A DNA stretch of 45,711 bases, from assembly GCF_000308815.1 (NCBI RefSeq), contig NZ_BAFX01000196.1, positions 1 through 45,711 of the forward strand, read 5' to 3'. The DNA comes from Nocardia concava NBRC 100430 (GTDB lineage Bacteria; Actinomycetota; Actinomycetes; Mycobacteriales; Mycobacteriaceae). The position numbers were made by a program, and so were the translations under genes. Of the stretch, positions 9,501 through 15,481 are shown piece by piece (position 1 is the first letter of the stretch; the number at the start of each line of letters is the position of its first letter). The notes under the pieces are model-generated. The model searched no databases. It saw nothing but the letters and a program-made list of their open reading frames with translations, and was not told the DNA's origin.

Positions 9501-10669
9501 CCGTCCGCGCGCTCGGTGCCGTGTTCGGGGTCGACGATCGCGATCGACATCCCCTCGACCGGCCGCCCGACACCGACCCACTCCCGGCGACTCTCGGTCC
9601 CCGTGATCTCGCGAACTGTCGGTGCTTCGGTCGTGGACGAAGCGGTCACGATCAACGTGGCCTCGGCCAGCCCGTACACGGGCTGATGGGATTTCGCGCG
9701 GAACCCGACCCCGGCGAACGCCTCGCTGAACCGCCGCATGGTCGCGGCCCGCACCGGCTCCGAGCCGTTGAACGCCACTCGCCACCGGGTCAGATCCACC
9801 CCTTCGAGCTGCTCGGGCGTGATCTTGCGCGCGCACAGTTCGTAGGCGAAGTTCGGGCCGCCGCTGGTATGGGCGCGATACGTGGAGATCGCCTTCAGCC
9901 AGCGCTCGGGCCGCTGCAGGAAATGCAGCGGCGACATCAGCACCGAATTCGCGCCCATGTAAATGGTGTGCAGCAGCGGCGCGATGAGTCCCATGTCGTG
10001 GTACATGGGCAGCCAGCTGGCGAACAGCGCACCGTCCCACGAGTCGGCGATCGCGCGGTCGTGCCCGAGCCCGTCGGCCAGCGCGGCCTGATTGTGCAGC
10101 AGATTCTCGTGGGTGAGCAGAACGCCGCGCGGCGCGCTCGTAGACCCCGAGGTGTACTGGATGAACGCGACCGACGACGGCCCGAGATCCGGCTCCCGCC
10201 AACGCATTGCCTCATCGTCGGCGATCAGATCGGTGGCCAGCCACGGCACCGCCGCCAGTTCGGGAATCTCGCCGTGCAGCCCAGTCGCGTCCGCGACGAC
10301 CTTCTGCGGCGCCAGCACCACATCGACCTCGGCATGGGTCACCATGCGCCGCAGCCTGCGCAGGGAACGGTTGTCCCACTCGGGAAGTGGCGCGGGCACC
10401 GCGACCACACCGGCCGCCAGACACCCCAGGAACGCCTCGGCGAATTCCCGGCCCGCCGGATAGAGCAGCAGCGCCCGCGGTGCCGAATCGCGCCGGGGCA
10501 GCGACTCCTGCAGTGCGGCGGCGATCGCCCGCACCCGCAATCCGAGCTCGGCATACGAGACTTCGCGGACAACGCCGTCGACGTCACCACTGTCCAGGAA
10601 CCGGTACACCAACTCGGCGGGCCGAGCTTCGACCTGAGCGAACAGTGTTTCGACGAAAGTGTTGACCAC
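557..10669 (-). CDS. FAAL-ACP-KS-AT-DH-KR-ACP-C-FkbH hybrid megasynthase
   Basis: This is a 3370-residue assembly-line protein with a GTG start (10669) behind AGAGGAAG. Domains in order: fatty-acyl-AMP ligase (about 1-565, YTSGST near 170, KTSSGKIQR near 540); ACP1 (Ser630 in GLGSHD, Gly replacing the usual Asp); KS (Cys866, His1001, His1041); AT (Ser1318 in GHSQGE); DH (His1623, Asp1788); KR (Tyr2182, LDD motif of B-type KRs, but Ala where the catalytic Ser is expected); ACP2 (Ser2350); NRPS condensation domain (HHSMSD, His2541, Asp2545); and a full FkbH-type region (about 2810-3345) whose HAD core has DGDDT (Asp3030, Asp3032) and later DDNP. From known family functions it would activate a fatty acid, extend it once and condense it with a three-carbon glyceryl unit made by FkbH on the next protein's carrier. 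The product is unknown to me. Confidence 0.95.
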   Translation of the reverse strand: MVNTFVETLFAQVEARPAELVYRFLDSGDVDGVVREVSYAELGLRVRAIAAALQESLPRRDSAPRALLLYPAGREFAEAFLGCLAAGVVAVPAPLPEWDNRSLRRLRRMVTHAEVDVVLAPQKVVADATGLHGEIPELAAVPWLATDLIADDEAMRWREPDLGPSSVAFIQYTSGSTSAPRGVLLTHENLLHNQAALADGLGHDRAIADSWDGALFASWLPMYHDMGLIAPLLHTIYMGANSVLMSPLHFLQRPERWLKAISTYRAHTSGGPNFAYELCARKITPEQLEGVDLTRWRVAFNGSEPVRAATMRRFSEAFAGVGFRAKSHQPVYGLAEATLIVTASSTTEAPTVREITGTESRREWVGVGRPVEGMSIAIVDPEHGTERADGVEGEIWVSGKSVSAGYFRDAHATEEVFGATLPGDDRRYLRTGDLGIRSGGELFVTGRSKDLLIVDGRNHYPQDIEASVETVHQGIRPGCVAAFSVELAAGERPVVVAEVRTEDPGELAAIEDAVRGAVSAEFGLTLETVLLIQPGTIFKTSSGKIQRSACRAAYLSGELLTLTAGPLRSPEDELYDYEPEAPSVEVEAAEAGPSAEAIRSWLVLEVAKQAALDPERIDVHRPLVEFGLGSHDLVELVIELSDFVGSFVDTNMFFDHPTIDGVAAALAPAAPIEPGIEAAAAGTDEGADAREDDADDDAIAILSMACRFPGGADSPEALWRLLDGNGDALGELPAGRWDIEGLYDPDTTATGKAYTFRGGYVDGIDRFDAAFFGIGPREAAVMDPQQRIMLQLAWEAIERSGRDPRTLHGSSTGVYLGVYSTGYLADPAPEQLNGQVGTGISPSVASGRISYTLGLHGPAVTMDTACSSSIVAMHSAMQALRAGECDLALAGGATLLMSPIAHIELCKLGVLSPSGRCAPFSADADGTVWAEGAGLVLLKRLGDARRDGDRVLAVIRGSAVNQDGRSQGLSAPNGAAQEQVLRSALRVSGLAPHDIDYVEAHGTGTALGDPIEARALARVFGPGRDPARPLGIGSLKSNVGHTQAAAGVGSVIKLVLALQHERIPATLNASVPSAHVDWVRSGVAVAAETLPWRRGDRPRRAGVSAFGLSGTNAHLILEEAPPEPVAAPETSGGDRSGVVLLPISARSQASLRGQAERLLDLVAAEPGLTPGPVARALVVQRTKFERRAVVVASDRDEMLGGLRALVDSEPSTNVIVGAGAVLTNAKTAFVFPGQGAQWAGMARDMLTSSEEFRAEFEQCDKAFGALLGWSLVDRLNELTVDELWESPIVQPLLFAAMAGLAAVWRAAGVTPDAVVGHSQGEVAAAYCAGVLELGDAARIVVARSRLMHAVPEPSAMALVGLPEAETRARLAEFGGRVTVSAVNVRRSTMVSGEQAAVEELLAELGREGIHTRLRASGTGFGGHSRLIEAIREPLLAELGDIPANAPATQWYSTVTGELVPGEPIEPEYWYRNARQTVLFMPTIERMIADGFRYFVELGVDPALTAAVQSVSEGLDREVVAVGSLVRDQDGPTSLARAQAALYVAGHDLDWTGSVPEYGRVDLPTYAFDERRFWTERSNRDTAALGLEEVSHPVLGAVVPQPDSNGVILTGRLSRRLQPWVADHAGPNAVLLPGAALVEMAIRAGDEVDSPVVRELVLRAPLLVPERGAVRIQTVVGGSEEHRTVRIYARDENDPDAGWTLHADGSLVDESEIAPPQVNSSVWPPAAAERVDVEALYGELFARGHEYGPQFRALRSAWRRDDEIFAEVELVEAAHADAARFGIHPALLDAALHATVLFAEDGAHPLLPFVWTDVALWASGATALRVRLTRSGANAITMSATDRSGRPVVSGSVLLRPVPAAQWDAASVASAQRRLFRMEWTELAPPTPERALTVCEWNSAAAGDADAIVLSVPEGESPEQVHKTAQYVLASLQTILGDSRFERTTVVVRTRGAVAVTDDAVPDPAGAVAWGLVRSAQSEQPGRIVLIDTADGEPDLAALLATGEAQLAVREGAVFRPRLARLPESAGRAVEGRVVPTDGAVLVTGAPGRLGSALARHLVDAYGVRDLVLVSRRGIDGPGGRELRDDLETRGARVRFAACDLTDRPALAELLDGLPLAGVVHAACVLDDGVLASLTPERLDRVLRPKVDAAQHLHELTVDRDLSMFVLFSAAGGLFGTPGQANYAAANAYLDVLALRRRALGLPAQSLAWGAWEVDMHDHYAQADIRRIERAGVRVFSVPQGMACFDAALRVGDPLLVPLLLDTEVLRRSPSVPPLLRGLVRRAARRAVADHSSADVAADSRFAEQLRSLPRPEATALAVSAIAEWTGQVLGHSGSETVSAQETFQSLGLDSLMAIELRNKVREHTGISVSLGVILAEQNLTDLANHLVAEVLQQGDSRAGEEESTSVPEVEVLPVTRDMMRLLRTEQLGIPSAAQTGGVAVRLPARITHSQLSEALTRLARRHAALRTTIRPGEHGRQLEIHREPRELASWRQLDRLDDVVVRECFRELMARPFDLETGPLWRFELLDAESADPVLLFGAHHSMSDVQSMLLVAGELAAELTGAPLGDSVTNRDMHQLLAAQPSGRDRGDAATGQWREAFAGARRLELTLANPRPAQRSYGAGAIALELPGGLHDRVADRARELGLTPAAIFLGALTVLLARRQQVDRFALAVPVDTRMHADATDAVGYFGVPVPFPAAVAADEPVVDVLRRTGERLRTLLVPGAGFAEVLTALAAEGLHRDNAPLVEVYFNYLRANSAVAATELVPVSTGYSDLDLMVAVLPDTGQVWFTYNSDIIDADACAEFGAQYLAMVEAAITDPGAPARPESAARLAVSGTRVALGATFALGRLPELVAAASAQAPDASGAAISVTEAPYHQVLAGLRDPAGVFAQPSTALGIVLLRATDLERFGTISDDLLTELAAEYPAAVRELAERTRKPVVVGILPSMRTEERLLAWERLVAERLRDVAGVAVLEPGEWTRNHPVDNPFDERTEVLAHVPFSPEFQAAVALTLVATVDAVREPAPKVIAVDGDDTLWSGTAGESGPDTVVFDAPRLALARRLAQWRAAGTLLVLVTNNDADIVEAILERPESPLRRDDFAAVSAGWGGKPERLEEIARTLRLGLDSFCFLDDNPVEVARMRAQLPEVLSVTCPPAEELESFLTRLWPMTPIATTAEDRLRADFYRQENERDTIRAATEFAEFLERLELEVDIEPLTDASLERARQLVRRTNQFTLGTVTVEDLDRWRSEGEVWTATARDRFGDYGLISILALRKDEDDLWVDGWQLSCRALGRGVEERLLERVAERADTLGCTTVRMAVEHTPRNEPARRLAARLPGGTTEGQRLDVSVSPDRLREFRSWESRAEQVGEER

Positions 10670-10817
10670 GAACTACTTCCTCTGACGGAAAAACCGAGCC
10701 ACGACAGAGCTATCTTTGCACCGCCGCCGGACCTGGGCGAGATCAAAGATCTCCCGCCGGGGCCCCGAAAAATAGGGGCGGACGAAATGCGACAATCATT
10801 GTGGCCAAGGGAATTTC
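10670..10817. promoter_or_regulatory. Divergent megasynthase/P450 promoter region with two dyads
   Basis: This 148-bp gap must carry both divergent promoters. It contains a perfect dyad GAGATC-AAA-GATCTC (10739-10753) and a second, ACAAT-C-ATTGT (10792-10802), next to the P450 RBS (AAGGGA, 10807-10812). The dyads are seen directly; their use as operators is inferred. No cluster regulator is visible within the window. Confidence 0.45.
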
Positions 10818-12185
10818 GTGATTGCGCGGAGTCGATCCAGTGGCGAAGATGGCTGCGTGCTCCAGACCGCGATATCGCTGAACCAGCTGCCCCGGCTTCG
10901 TACCCGCCATATCGGCCGGCTCGGCGGACTCCTGCGGCCCGGCACGCATCAATCCCCACTGCTGAACCTGGGAAAACGGTTCGTGGTCTCGGCGCCCGGA
11001 TTCCCCACCATGCTGGTCACCCACGACATGGATGATGTGCGAGAGGTATTCGCCAATCACGACGACTTCTCGATCGGGCAACTGCTGAGTCGCCTCTCCA
11101 GCCACGACCGCATGTTCGGCAAAGAGACCCTGATCTTCCTCGACGGCGAGGCGCACCGGCGCGAACGGCGATTGTTCTCACCGCCCTTCCAGAGCAAGGC
11201 TTTGCGCTCCTACGAGGACCTCATGGTGGAGGTGGTCGAGCGTGAACTCCCGAATTGGCCGGTGGGCGAACCGATCGAGTTCCTGCGCGTCGGCTACGAC
11301 CTGGCGATCGGCGTGCTGCTCGGCGTCGTCTTCGGCGATGTGGCGCCCGGCCGCCGGGAGCGACTGCGGGACGCGGTGCGGCAGTGGTTCGGTGAAATCG
11401 AAAGCCGCGGCTTCCTCGCCGTCACCCTGCTCACCCCGCTCCTCGGCGGCTACACCCCGCCCTATTTCCCGCTGCAGCGCCGCGAGGCCGACGTCGATGC
11501 GGTGATCATCGAGGAGATCACCGCGCGCAGGGCCACCCCCGGCCACGCCGAGAACCGCCGGGACATGCTGTCCCGCTATATCGATACCGACCTCGATCAG
11601 CACGACGACGTCGCACTGGCCCGCAATATGCGCGGAGTCCTGTTGGGCGCGTACGAAACCACCGCGATCACCCTCGGCTGGATCGCCGCCATGCTCGCCG
11701 CGCACCCCGAAGCCATGGCCGAACTCGACGCCGCCGCCGACTCCGGCGACCGAGACCGCCTGGACGCCTACCTCGACGCCGTAGTAGCCGAAACCATGCG
11801 CCTGCGCCCGGTCTCCCCCTTCACCGGCCGCCGCGCCCTACGCGACACAGTCGTCAACGGCGTGGCAATCCCCAAGGGCGCCATGGTCATCGTCCCCGTC
11901 CTCCTCATCCACGAATCCGAACAGCACTACCCCGACCCCCTGACCTTCCGCCCCGAACGCTTCCTCACCGACCGCCCCAACGGCCACACCTGGCTCACCT
12001 TCGGCGCCGGCCCCCACCGCTGCCTCGGCGCCCAATTCGCCCTGGCCGAGGCCCGAATCCTCTTCCGAGTAATCCTCGAACACCGCCGCATCGAAACCAC
12101 CCCCGGCCACCTCGAACCCCCACGCCGCTTCCACACCGGCCTCAGCCCCATGAACAACGCCCGCATCACCCTCCAGCCTCGCTGA
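10818..12185 (+). CDS. Cytochrome P450
   Basis: This is a 455-residue P450 of usual length. The K-helix ExxR is ETMR (Glu325, Arg328), and the haem loop is FGAGPHRCLG with the thiolate ligand at Cys402. The I-helix stretch reads LLGAYETT, with Gly-Ala-x-Glu-Thr-Thr around the oxygen-binding site. The GTG start at 10818 is chosen because AAGGGA lies six bases upstream; a second GTG near 10857 is possible. The gene is transcribed divergently from the megasynthase, so it is probably a tailoring monooxygenase for that product, though this rests on position only. The last 500 bases use almost only C-ending codons, unlike the neighbouring MDR gene, which is G-rich. The redox partner is not adjacent. 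Confidence 0.93.
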   Translation: MIARSRSSGEDGCVLQTAISLNQLPRLRTRHIGRLGGLLRPGTHQSPLLNLGKRFVVSAPGFPTMLVTHDMDDVREVFANHDDFSIGQLLSRLSSHDRMFGKETLIFLDGEAHRRERRLFSPPFQSKALRSYEDLMVEVVERELPNWPVGEPIEFLRVGYDLAIGVLLGVVFGDVAPGRRERLRDAVRQWFGEIESRGFLAVTLLTPLLGGYTPPYFPLQRREADVDAVIIEEITARRATPGHAENRRDMLSRYIDTDLDQHDDVALARNMRGVLLGAYETTAITLGWIAAMLAAHPEAMAELDAAADSGDRDRLDAYLDAVVAETMRLRPVSPFTGRRALRDTVVNGVAIPKGAMVIVPVLLIHESEQHYPDPLTFRPERFLTDRPNGHTWLTFGAGPHRCLGAQFALAEARILFRVILEHRRIETTPGHLEPPRRFHTGLSPMNNARITLQPR

Positions 12186-12227
12186 TTCCGTATCCAAGTC
12201 CGCTGGGGATTGCGCCGATTCAGAGAG

Positions 12228-12269
12228 TGAGTGTACGGTCACTCATACAACAGTGACTGACCAATCACT
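12228..12269. promoter_or_regulatory. Paired operator-like dyads before the MDR gene
   Basis: Two dyads lie close together: TGAGTG-N6-CACTCA (12228-12245) and an 18-bp imperfect one, AGTGACTGACCAATCACT (12252-12269, 7 of 9 pairs). They share the half-site (T)CACT(CA). The form is typical of TetR-type operators, but no TetR gene is adjacent. They lie 20-60 bp before the chosen ATG. Confidence 0.5.
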
Positions 12270-12291
12270 CATAGGCGAAGGGATCGAGACG

Positions 12292-13329
12292 ATGTCGACT
12301 ACCACCACTGCCATGGAAATCGTGTTGCCTGGGCAGGTTGAGGCCGCGGGGCTGCTTGTCATCCACCGGGAGATCGGGGCGCCGGGGCCGGGGCAGGCGC
12401 TGGTTCGGGTTGAGGCCAGCGGGGTTTCGTTCGCCGAGCAGCAGATGCGGCGGGGGAAGTACTACGACCAGCCTGCCTATCCGTTCGTACCGGGCTACGA
12501 CCTGGTCGGGACAGTCGAGGCGGTCGGGGCGGGGGTCGAGGCGGGGTTGGTCGGGACTCGGGTGGCGGCGCTGACGAAGATCGGTGGGTGGAGTAGCCAT
12601 GTGCTGTTGGAGGCCGCAGACTTGGTGCCGGTGCCCGCCGGGTTGGATCCCGCCGATGCGGAAACCTTTGTGGTGAACGGGATTACGGCGTGGCAGATGC
12701 TGCATCGGATCGCGAAGGTGCGGGCGGGGCAGACCGTGCTGGTACACGGGGCCAACGGGGGTGTCGGATCGACGCTGGTGCAGTTGGCGCAGCTGGCCGG
12801 GGCGCGGGTGATAGGGACGGCGTCGGCGCGCAATGCCGAGCAGGTGCGGGCGCTGGGCGCGGAGCCGGTGGACTACCGGGGCAACATCGTCGCGCAGGTG
12901 CGGGCGCTCGCTCCCGAGGGCGTGGACGCGGTGTTCGACCACGTCGGCGGGGCGGGCATTGTCGATTCGTTCGGGCTGCTCGCCGACGGCGGGACGCTGG
13001 TCTCCTACGGCACGGCCGCCACCAAGGACGATGCGGGCAACTCCAGGCTGCCGGTATTGAAGCTGATCGGCCGCCTGCTGCTGTGGAACGCGCTGCCCAA
13101 CGGCCGCCACACCCACTTCTACAACATCTGGGCCGGTAAGCGCCGCCCCGCGAAGTTCCGCGCACAACTCGCCGCGGACCTCGGCGCGGTGCTCGCACTG
13201 GCCGCGCGGGGACAACTGACCGCACAGGTCGGCGCGCGGTTCCCGCTGTCGCAGGCCGCGCAGGCCCTGGCCACCGCCGAATCCCACTCCGTCACCGGCA
13301 AGGTCGTGCTCGTCGCCGACGCCCGCTGA
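12292..13329 (+). CDS. Zinc-independent MDR oxidoreductase (quinone reductase-like)
   Basis: This is a 345-residue medium-chain dehydrogenase/reductase. The GroES-like N-terminal half has PYPFVPGYDLVG-type sequence around residues 60-75, and the Rossmann half contains HGANGGVG, the NADPH-binding turn of the quinone oxidoreductase branch. The structural zinc cysteines of alcohol dehydrogenases are missing. It probably reduces quinones or enones with NADPH in the cytoplasm; the substrate cannot be read from sequence. The ATG at 12292 is preferred because GAAGGGA (12277-12283) lies eight bases upstream. The in-frame GTG at 12253 would sit inside the operator-like dyad. Nothing ties it functionally to the P450 upstream. 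Confidence 0.85.
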   Translation: MSTTTTAMEIVLPGQVEAAGLLVIHREIGAPGPGQALVRVEASGVSFAEQQMRRGKYYDQPAYPFVPGYDLVGTVEAVGAGVEAGLVGTRVAALTKIGGWSSHVLLEAADLVPVPAGLDPADAETFVVNGITAWQMLHRIAKVRAGQTVLVHGANGGVGSTLVQLAQLAGARVIGTASARNAEQVRALGAEPVDYRGNIVAQVRALAPEGVDAVFDHVGGAGIVDSFGLLADGGTLVSYGTAATKDDAGNSRLPVLKLIGRLLLWNALPNGRHTHFYNIWAGKRRPAKFRAQLAADLGAVLALAARGQLTAQVGARFPLSQAAQALATAESHSVTGKVVLVADAR

Positions 13330-13386
13330 TCCGCCGCCACGTGCGGCCGCCGGGGTCCGAGCTCGGCGTGGCGATCGGGCGGTCAG

Positions 13387-13392
13387 TATGGT
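13387..13392 (+). promoter_or_regulatory. -10 element TATGGT for a leaderless transcript
   Basis: TATGGT is followed by six bases and then the ATG at 13399. No Shine-Dalgarno sequence is present. This spacing is the mark of leaderless genes in mycobacteria and their relatives; its use here is inferred. Confidence 0.45.
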
Positions 13393-13398
13393 TCCGGC

Positions 13399-14169
13399 AT
13401 GCGTGATTTCGGGGCGGGGTTCAGGTACCTGCTGCTGGGGCAGCGATGGGTGGCGCGGCATCCCCGGCAGTTCTGGTTCGGAGTACTGCCGGGGGTGATC
13501 ACGCTGGTCCTGTACGGGGCGGCGGTGGTCTCGATGGTGGTGTGGGGCGGGGATCTGGTGGATTCGCTCACGGGGTTCGCGGATGCGTGGCCCAGCCCGT
13601 GGCTGGGATTGTTCCGGGGGTTGTTCACCGTGGGACTGATCGCACTGGTCGCGCTGGTAGCGGTGCTGACGTTCACGGCGGTGACGCTGTTGATCGGGCA
13701 GCCGTTCTACGACGCGATCTCCGAGCGGGTGGATCGTTCGGTATCCCCGGACGGAACCGCGCCGGAATCGGGACTGCCACTGTGGCGGGAGATATGGATC
13801 GGGATTCGCGACGGTGTCCGAATCCTGGTGCGCGCCTTGCTGTGGGCGCTGTTGCTGTTCGTGCTCGGCTTCATCCCGGTGGTGGGGCAGACCGTGGTGC
13901 CGGTGATCGCGGTGTTCGTGACCGGATTCTTCCTCACCCAGGAGTTGACCGGTGTCGCGTTGCAGCGGCGCGGGATACAGCTGCGGGAGCACCTGACATT
14001 GCTGCGGTCGCGCCGCCTGCTGGCCTGGGGATTCGGACTGCCCCTGGGACTGGCGTTCCTGATCCCGGTGGTCGCGGTGTTCCTGATGCCGGGCGCCATC
14101 GCCGGCGCCACCCTGCTGTCCCGCGACCTGCTGCACGAGCCGACCGTCGGCGGCGTCGCGACAACCTGA
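13399..14169 (+). CDS. EI24-domain integral membrane protein
   Basis: This is a 256-residue protein with about four to six hydrophobic segments (for example residues 30-50, 75-100, 150-185, 210-235). The layout and sequence style (RYLLLGQRWVARHPRQFW near the start, GQPFYDAISERVD in the first loop) match the EI24/CysZ family. CysZ members are linked to sulfate uptake, but most actinobacterial EI24 proteins have no proven role. The start at 13399 follows a leaderless-type -10 element. It lies 52 bp before desA3 on the same strand, with an operator pair between them, so it is probably a separate transcription unit. Confidence 0.8.
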   Translation: MRDFGAGFRYLLLGQRWVARHPRQFWFGVLPGVITLVLYGAAVVSMVVWGGDLVDSLTGFADAWPSPWLGLFRGLFTVGLIALVALVAVLTFTAVTLLIGQPFYDAISERVDRSVSPDGTAPESGLPLWREIWIGIRDGVRILVRALLWALLLFVLGFIPVVGQTVVPVIAVFVTGFFLTQELTGVALQRRGIQLREHLTLLRSRRLLAWGFGLPLGLAFLIPVVAVFLMPGAIAGATLLSRDLLHEPTVGGVATT

Positions 14170-14188
14170 CGGGACAAATGCCCCTACC

Positions 14189-14215
14189 TACGGAACCGTA
14201 ACCTACGGCACCGTA
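14189..14215. promoter_or_regulatory. Tandem palindromic operator immediately before desA3
   Basis: TACGG-AA-CCGTA (14189-14200) and TACGG-CA-CCGTA (14204-14215) are two perfect dyads repeated at a 15-bp period. They end six bases before the desA3 ATG, where an RBS would normally lie. The form suggests a homodimeric (TetR-like) repressor binding twice; the regulator is not in view. Confidence 0.65.
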
Positions 14216-14221
14216 ACCGGC

Positions 14222-15472
14222 ATGGCGATATCGGATATCAAGCAGTATGCCCACCTCTCGGAGGCGGATGTAGCGGCGATCGGTGCCGAGCTCGACGAGA
14301 TTCAGCGGCAGATTCGCGCCTCGCTGGGCGAAGCCGACGCGCGGTACATCCGCAAGGTGATCCGCCTGCAGCGGGCGCTCGAACTGGGCGGGCGGGCGGT
14401 GCTTTTCGCCAGCTTCCTGCCGCCCGCGTGGCTGGCCGGGGTGGCGCTGCTGGGCACCGCGAAGATCGTGGAGAACATGGAGATCGGCCACAATGTGCTG
14501 CACGGGCAATGGGATTGGATGAACGATCCCGAAATCCACTCCAGCACTTGGGAATGGGATATCGCCGACCCGGCCGAGCACTGGAAGATCACCCACAACT
14601 ACCTGCACCACAAGTACACCAATGTGCTCGGCATGGACCGCGATGTCGGCTACGACGTGCTGCGGGTGACGCGGGACCAGCGCTGGAAGCCGTTCCATCT
14701 GGGCCAGCCCGTGATCAACCTGGCGCTGCAGCTGCTGTTCGAATGGGGTGTGGCCACTCAGCATTTGCAGCTGGGCCGGCTGATCACGGGGCGGATGCCC
14801 GAGAACGGTCCGGTGCGCGAGCAGTTCGAGAAGGACAAGCGGCTCGTGCTGCGGAAGTCGGCGCGCCAGATCGCCAAGGACTACGTGTTCTTCCCGCTGC
14901 TCACCGGTCCGGCCTTCCTCAGCACCCTGACCGCCAACCTAGCCGCCAATGTGGTCCGAAATATCTGGGCCAACGCCGTCATCTTCAGCGGCCACTTCCC
15001 CGACGGCGCGGAGAAATTCACCAAATTCGACGCCGACAACGAGACCCGCGGCGAATGGTATCTGCGGCAGATCCTGGGCGGAGCGAACATCAGCGGCGGC
15101 CCGCTGGTGCATTTCATGACCGGCAACCTCTCCTATCACGTCGAACACCACCTGTTCCCCGATATGCCGAGCAACCGGCTCGCCGAGGCGTCGGTGCGGG
15201 TGCGCGAGCTGTGCGAAAAGTACGACCTCCCTTACACCACCGGTCCGCTGCCGGTGCAGTACTTCAAGGCGTGGCGCACCATCATGAAGCTGTCGCTGCC
15301 GAATGCCCTGCTGCGCCGCAGCAGTGACGACGCGCCCGAGACCAAATCCGAACGCGCGGTCGGGGGCCGCCCCTGGATCGACCCGATGACCGGACGCCGG
15401 CGTGGCCTGCGCACCGCCCTGCAACAGGGCCGTCGCCGCGCCGCCGCGCGCCACCTGGTCGCCGTCAGCTGA
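14222..15472 (+). CDS. desA3: Membrane acyl-CoA delta-9 desaturase, DesA3 type
   Basis: This is a 416-residue fatty acid desaturase. The three histidine boxes that hold the di-iron centre are HNVLH (His90, His94), HNYLHH (His125, His129, His130) and HVEHH (His306, His309, His310). Long stretches, including the EIHSSTWEWD and MGRDVGYD-like loops and the C-terminal DPMTGRRRGL, match what I recall of M. tuberculosis DesA3, which makes oleoyl-CoA from stearoyl-CoA at the membrane. Its start aligns with that protein, although no RBS is present and tandem dyads sit directly upstream. The next gene, nine bases away, encodes the electron-transfer partner, as in mycobacteria (Rv3229c/Rv3230c). Expression is probably controlled through the dyads. 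Confidence 0.92.
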   Translation: MAISDIKQYAHLSEADVAAIGAELDEIQRQIRASLGEADARYIRKVIRLQRALELGGRAVLFASFLPPAWLAGVALLGTAKIVENMEIGHNVLHGQWDWMNDPEIHSSTWEWDIADPAEHWKITHNYLHHKYTNVLGMDRDVGYDVLRVTRDQRWKPFHLGQPVINLALQLLFEWGVATQHLQLGRLITGRMPENGPVREQFEKDKRLVLRKSARQIAKDYVFFPLLTGPAFLSTLTANLAANVVRNIWANAVIFSGHFPDGAEKFTKFDADNETRGEWYLRQILGGANISGGPLVHFMTGNLSYHVEHHLFPDMPSNRLAEASVRVRELCEKYDLPYTTGPLPVQYFKAWRTIMKLSLPNALLRRSSDDAPETKSERAVGGRPWIDPMTGRRRGLRTALQQGRRRAAARHLVAVS

Positions 15473-15481
15473 GCCGTCACC

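Noticed and set aside
8810..11035. 741-residue plus-strand ORF
   Set aside because: It is antisense to the FAAL and ACP1 domains and runs through the divergent promoter into the P450 gene. Composition is that of a shadow frame.
11640..12185. C-ending codon run at the P450 3' end as a sign of gene transfer
   Set aside because: Similar C-rich ends occur in the response regulator (41500-41970) and the first LysR gene. It seems a local feature of this genome rather than foreign DNA.
12265..14136. 623-residue minus-strand ORF
   Set aside because: It lies antisense to the MDR and EI24 genes, whose motifs are clear; it is Gln/Arg/His-rich without domains.
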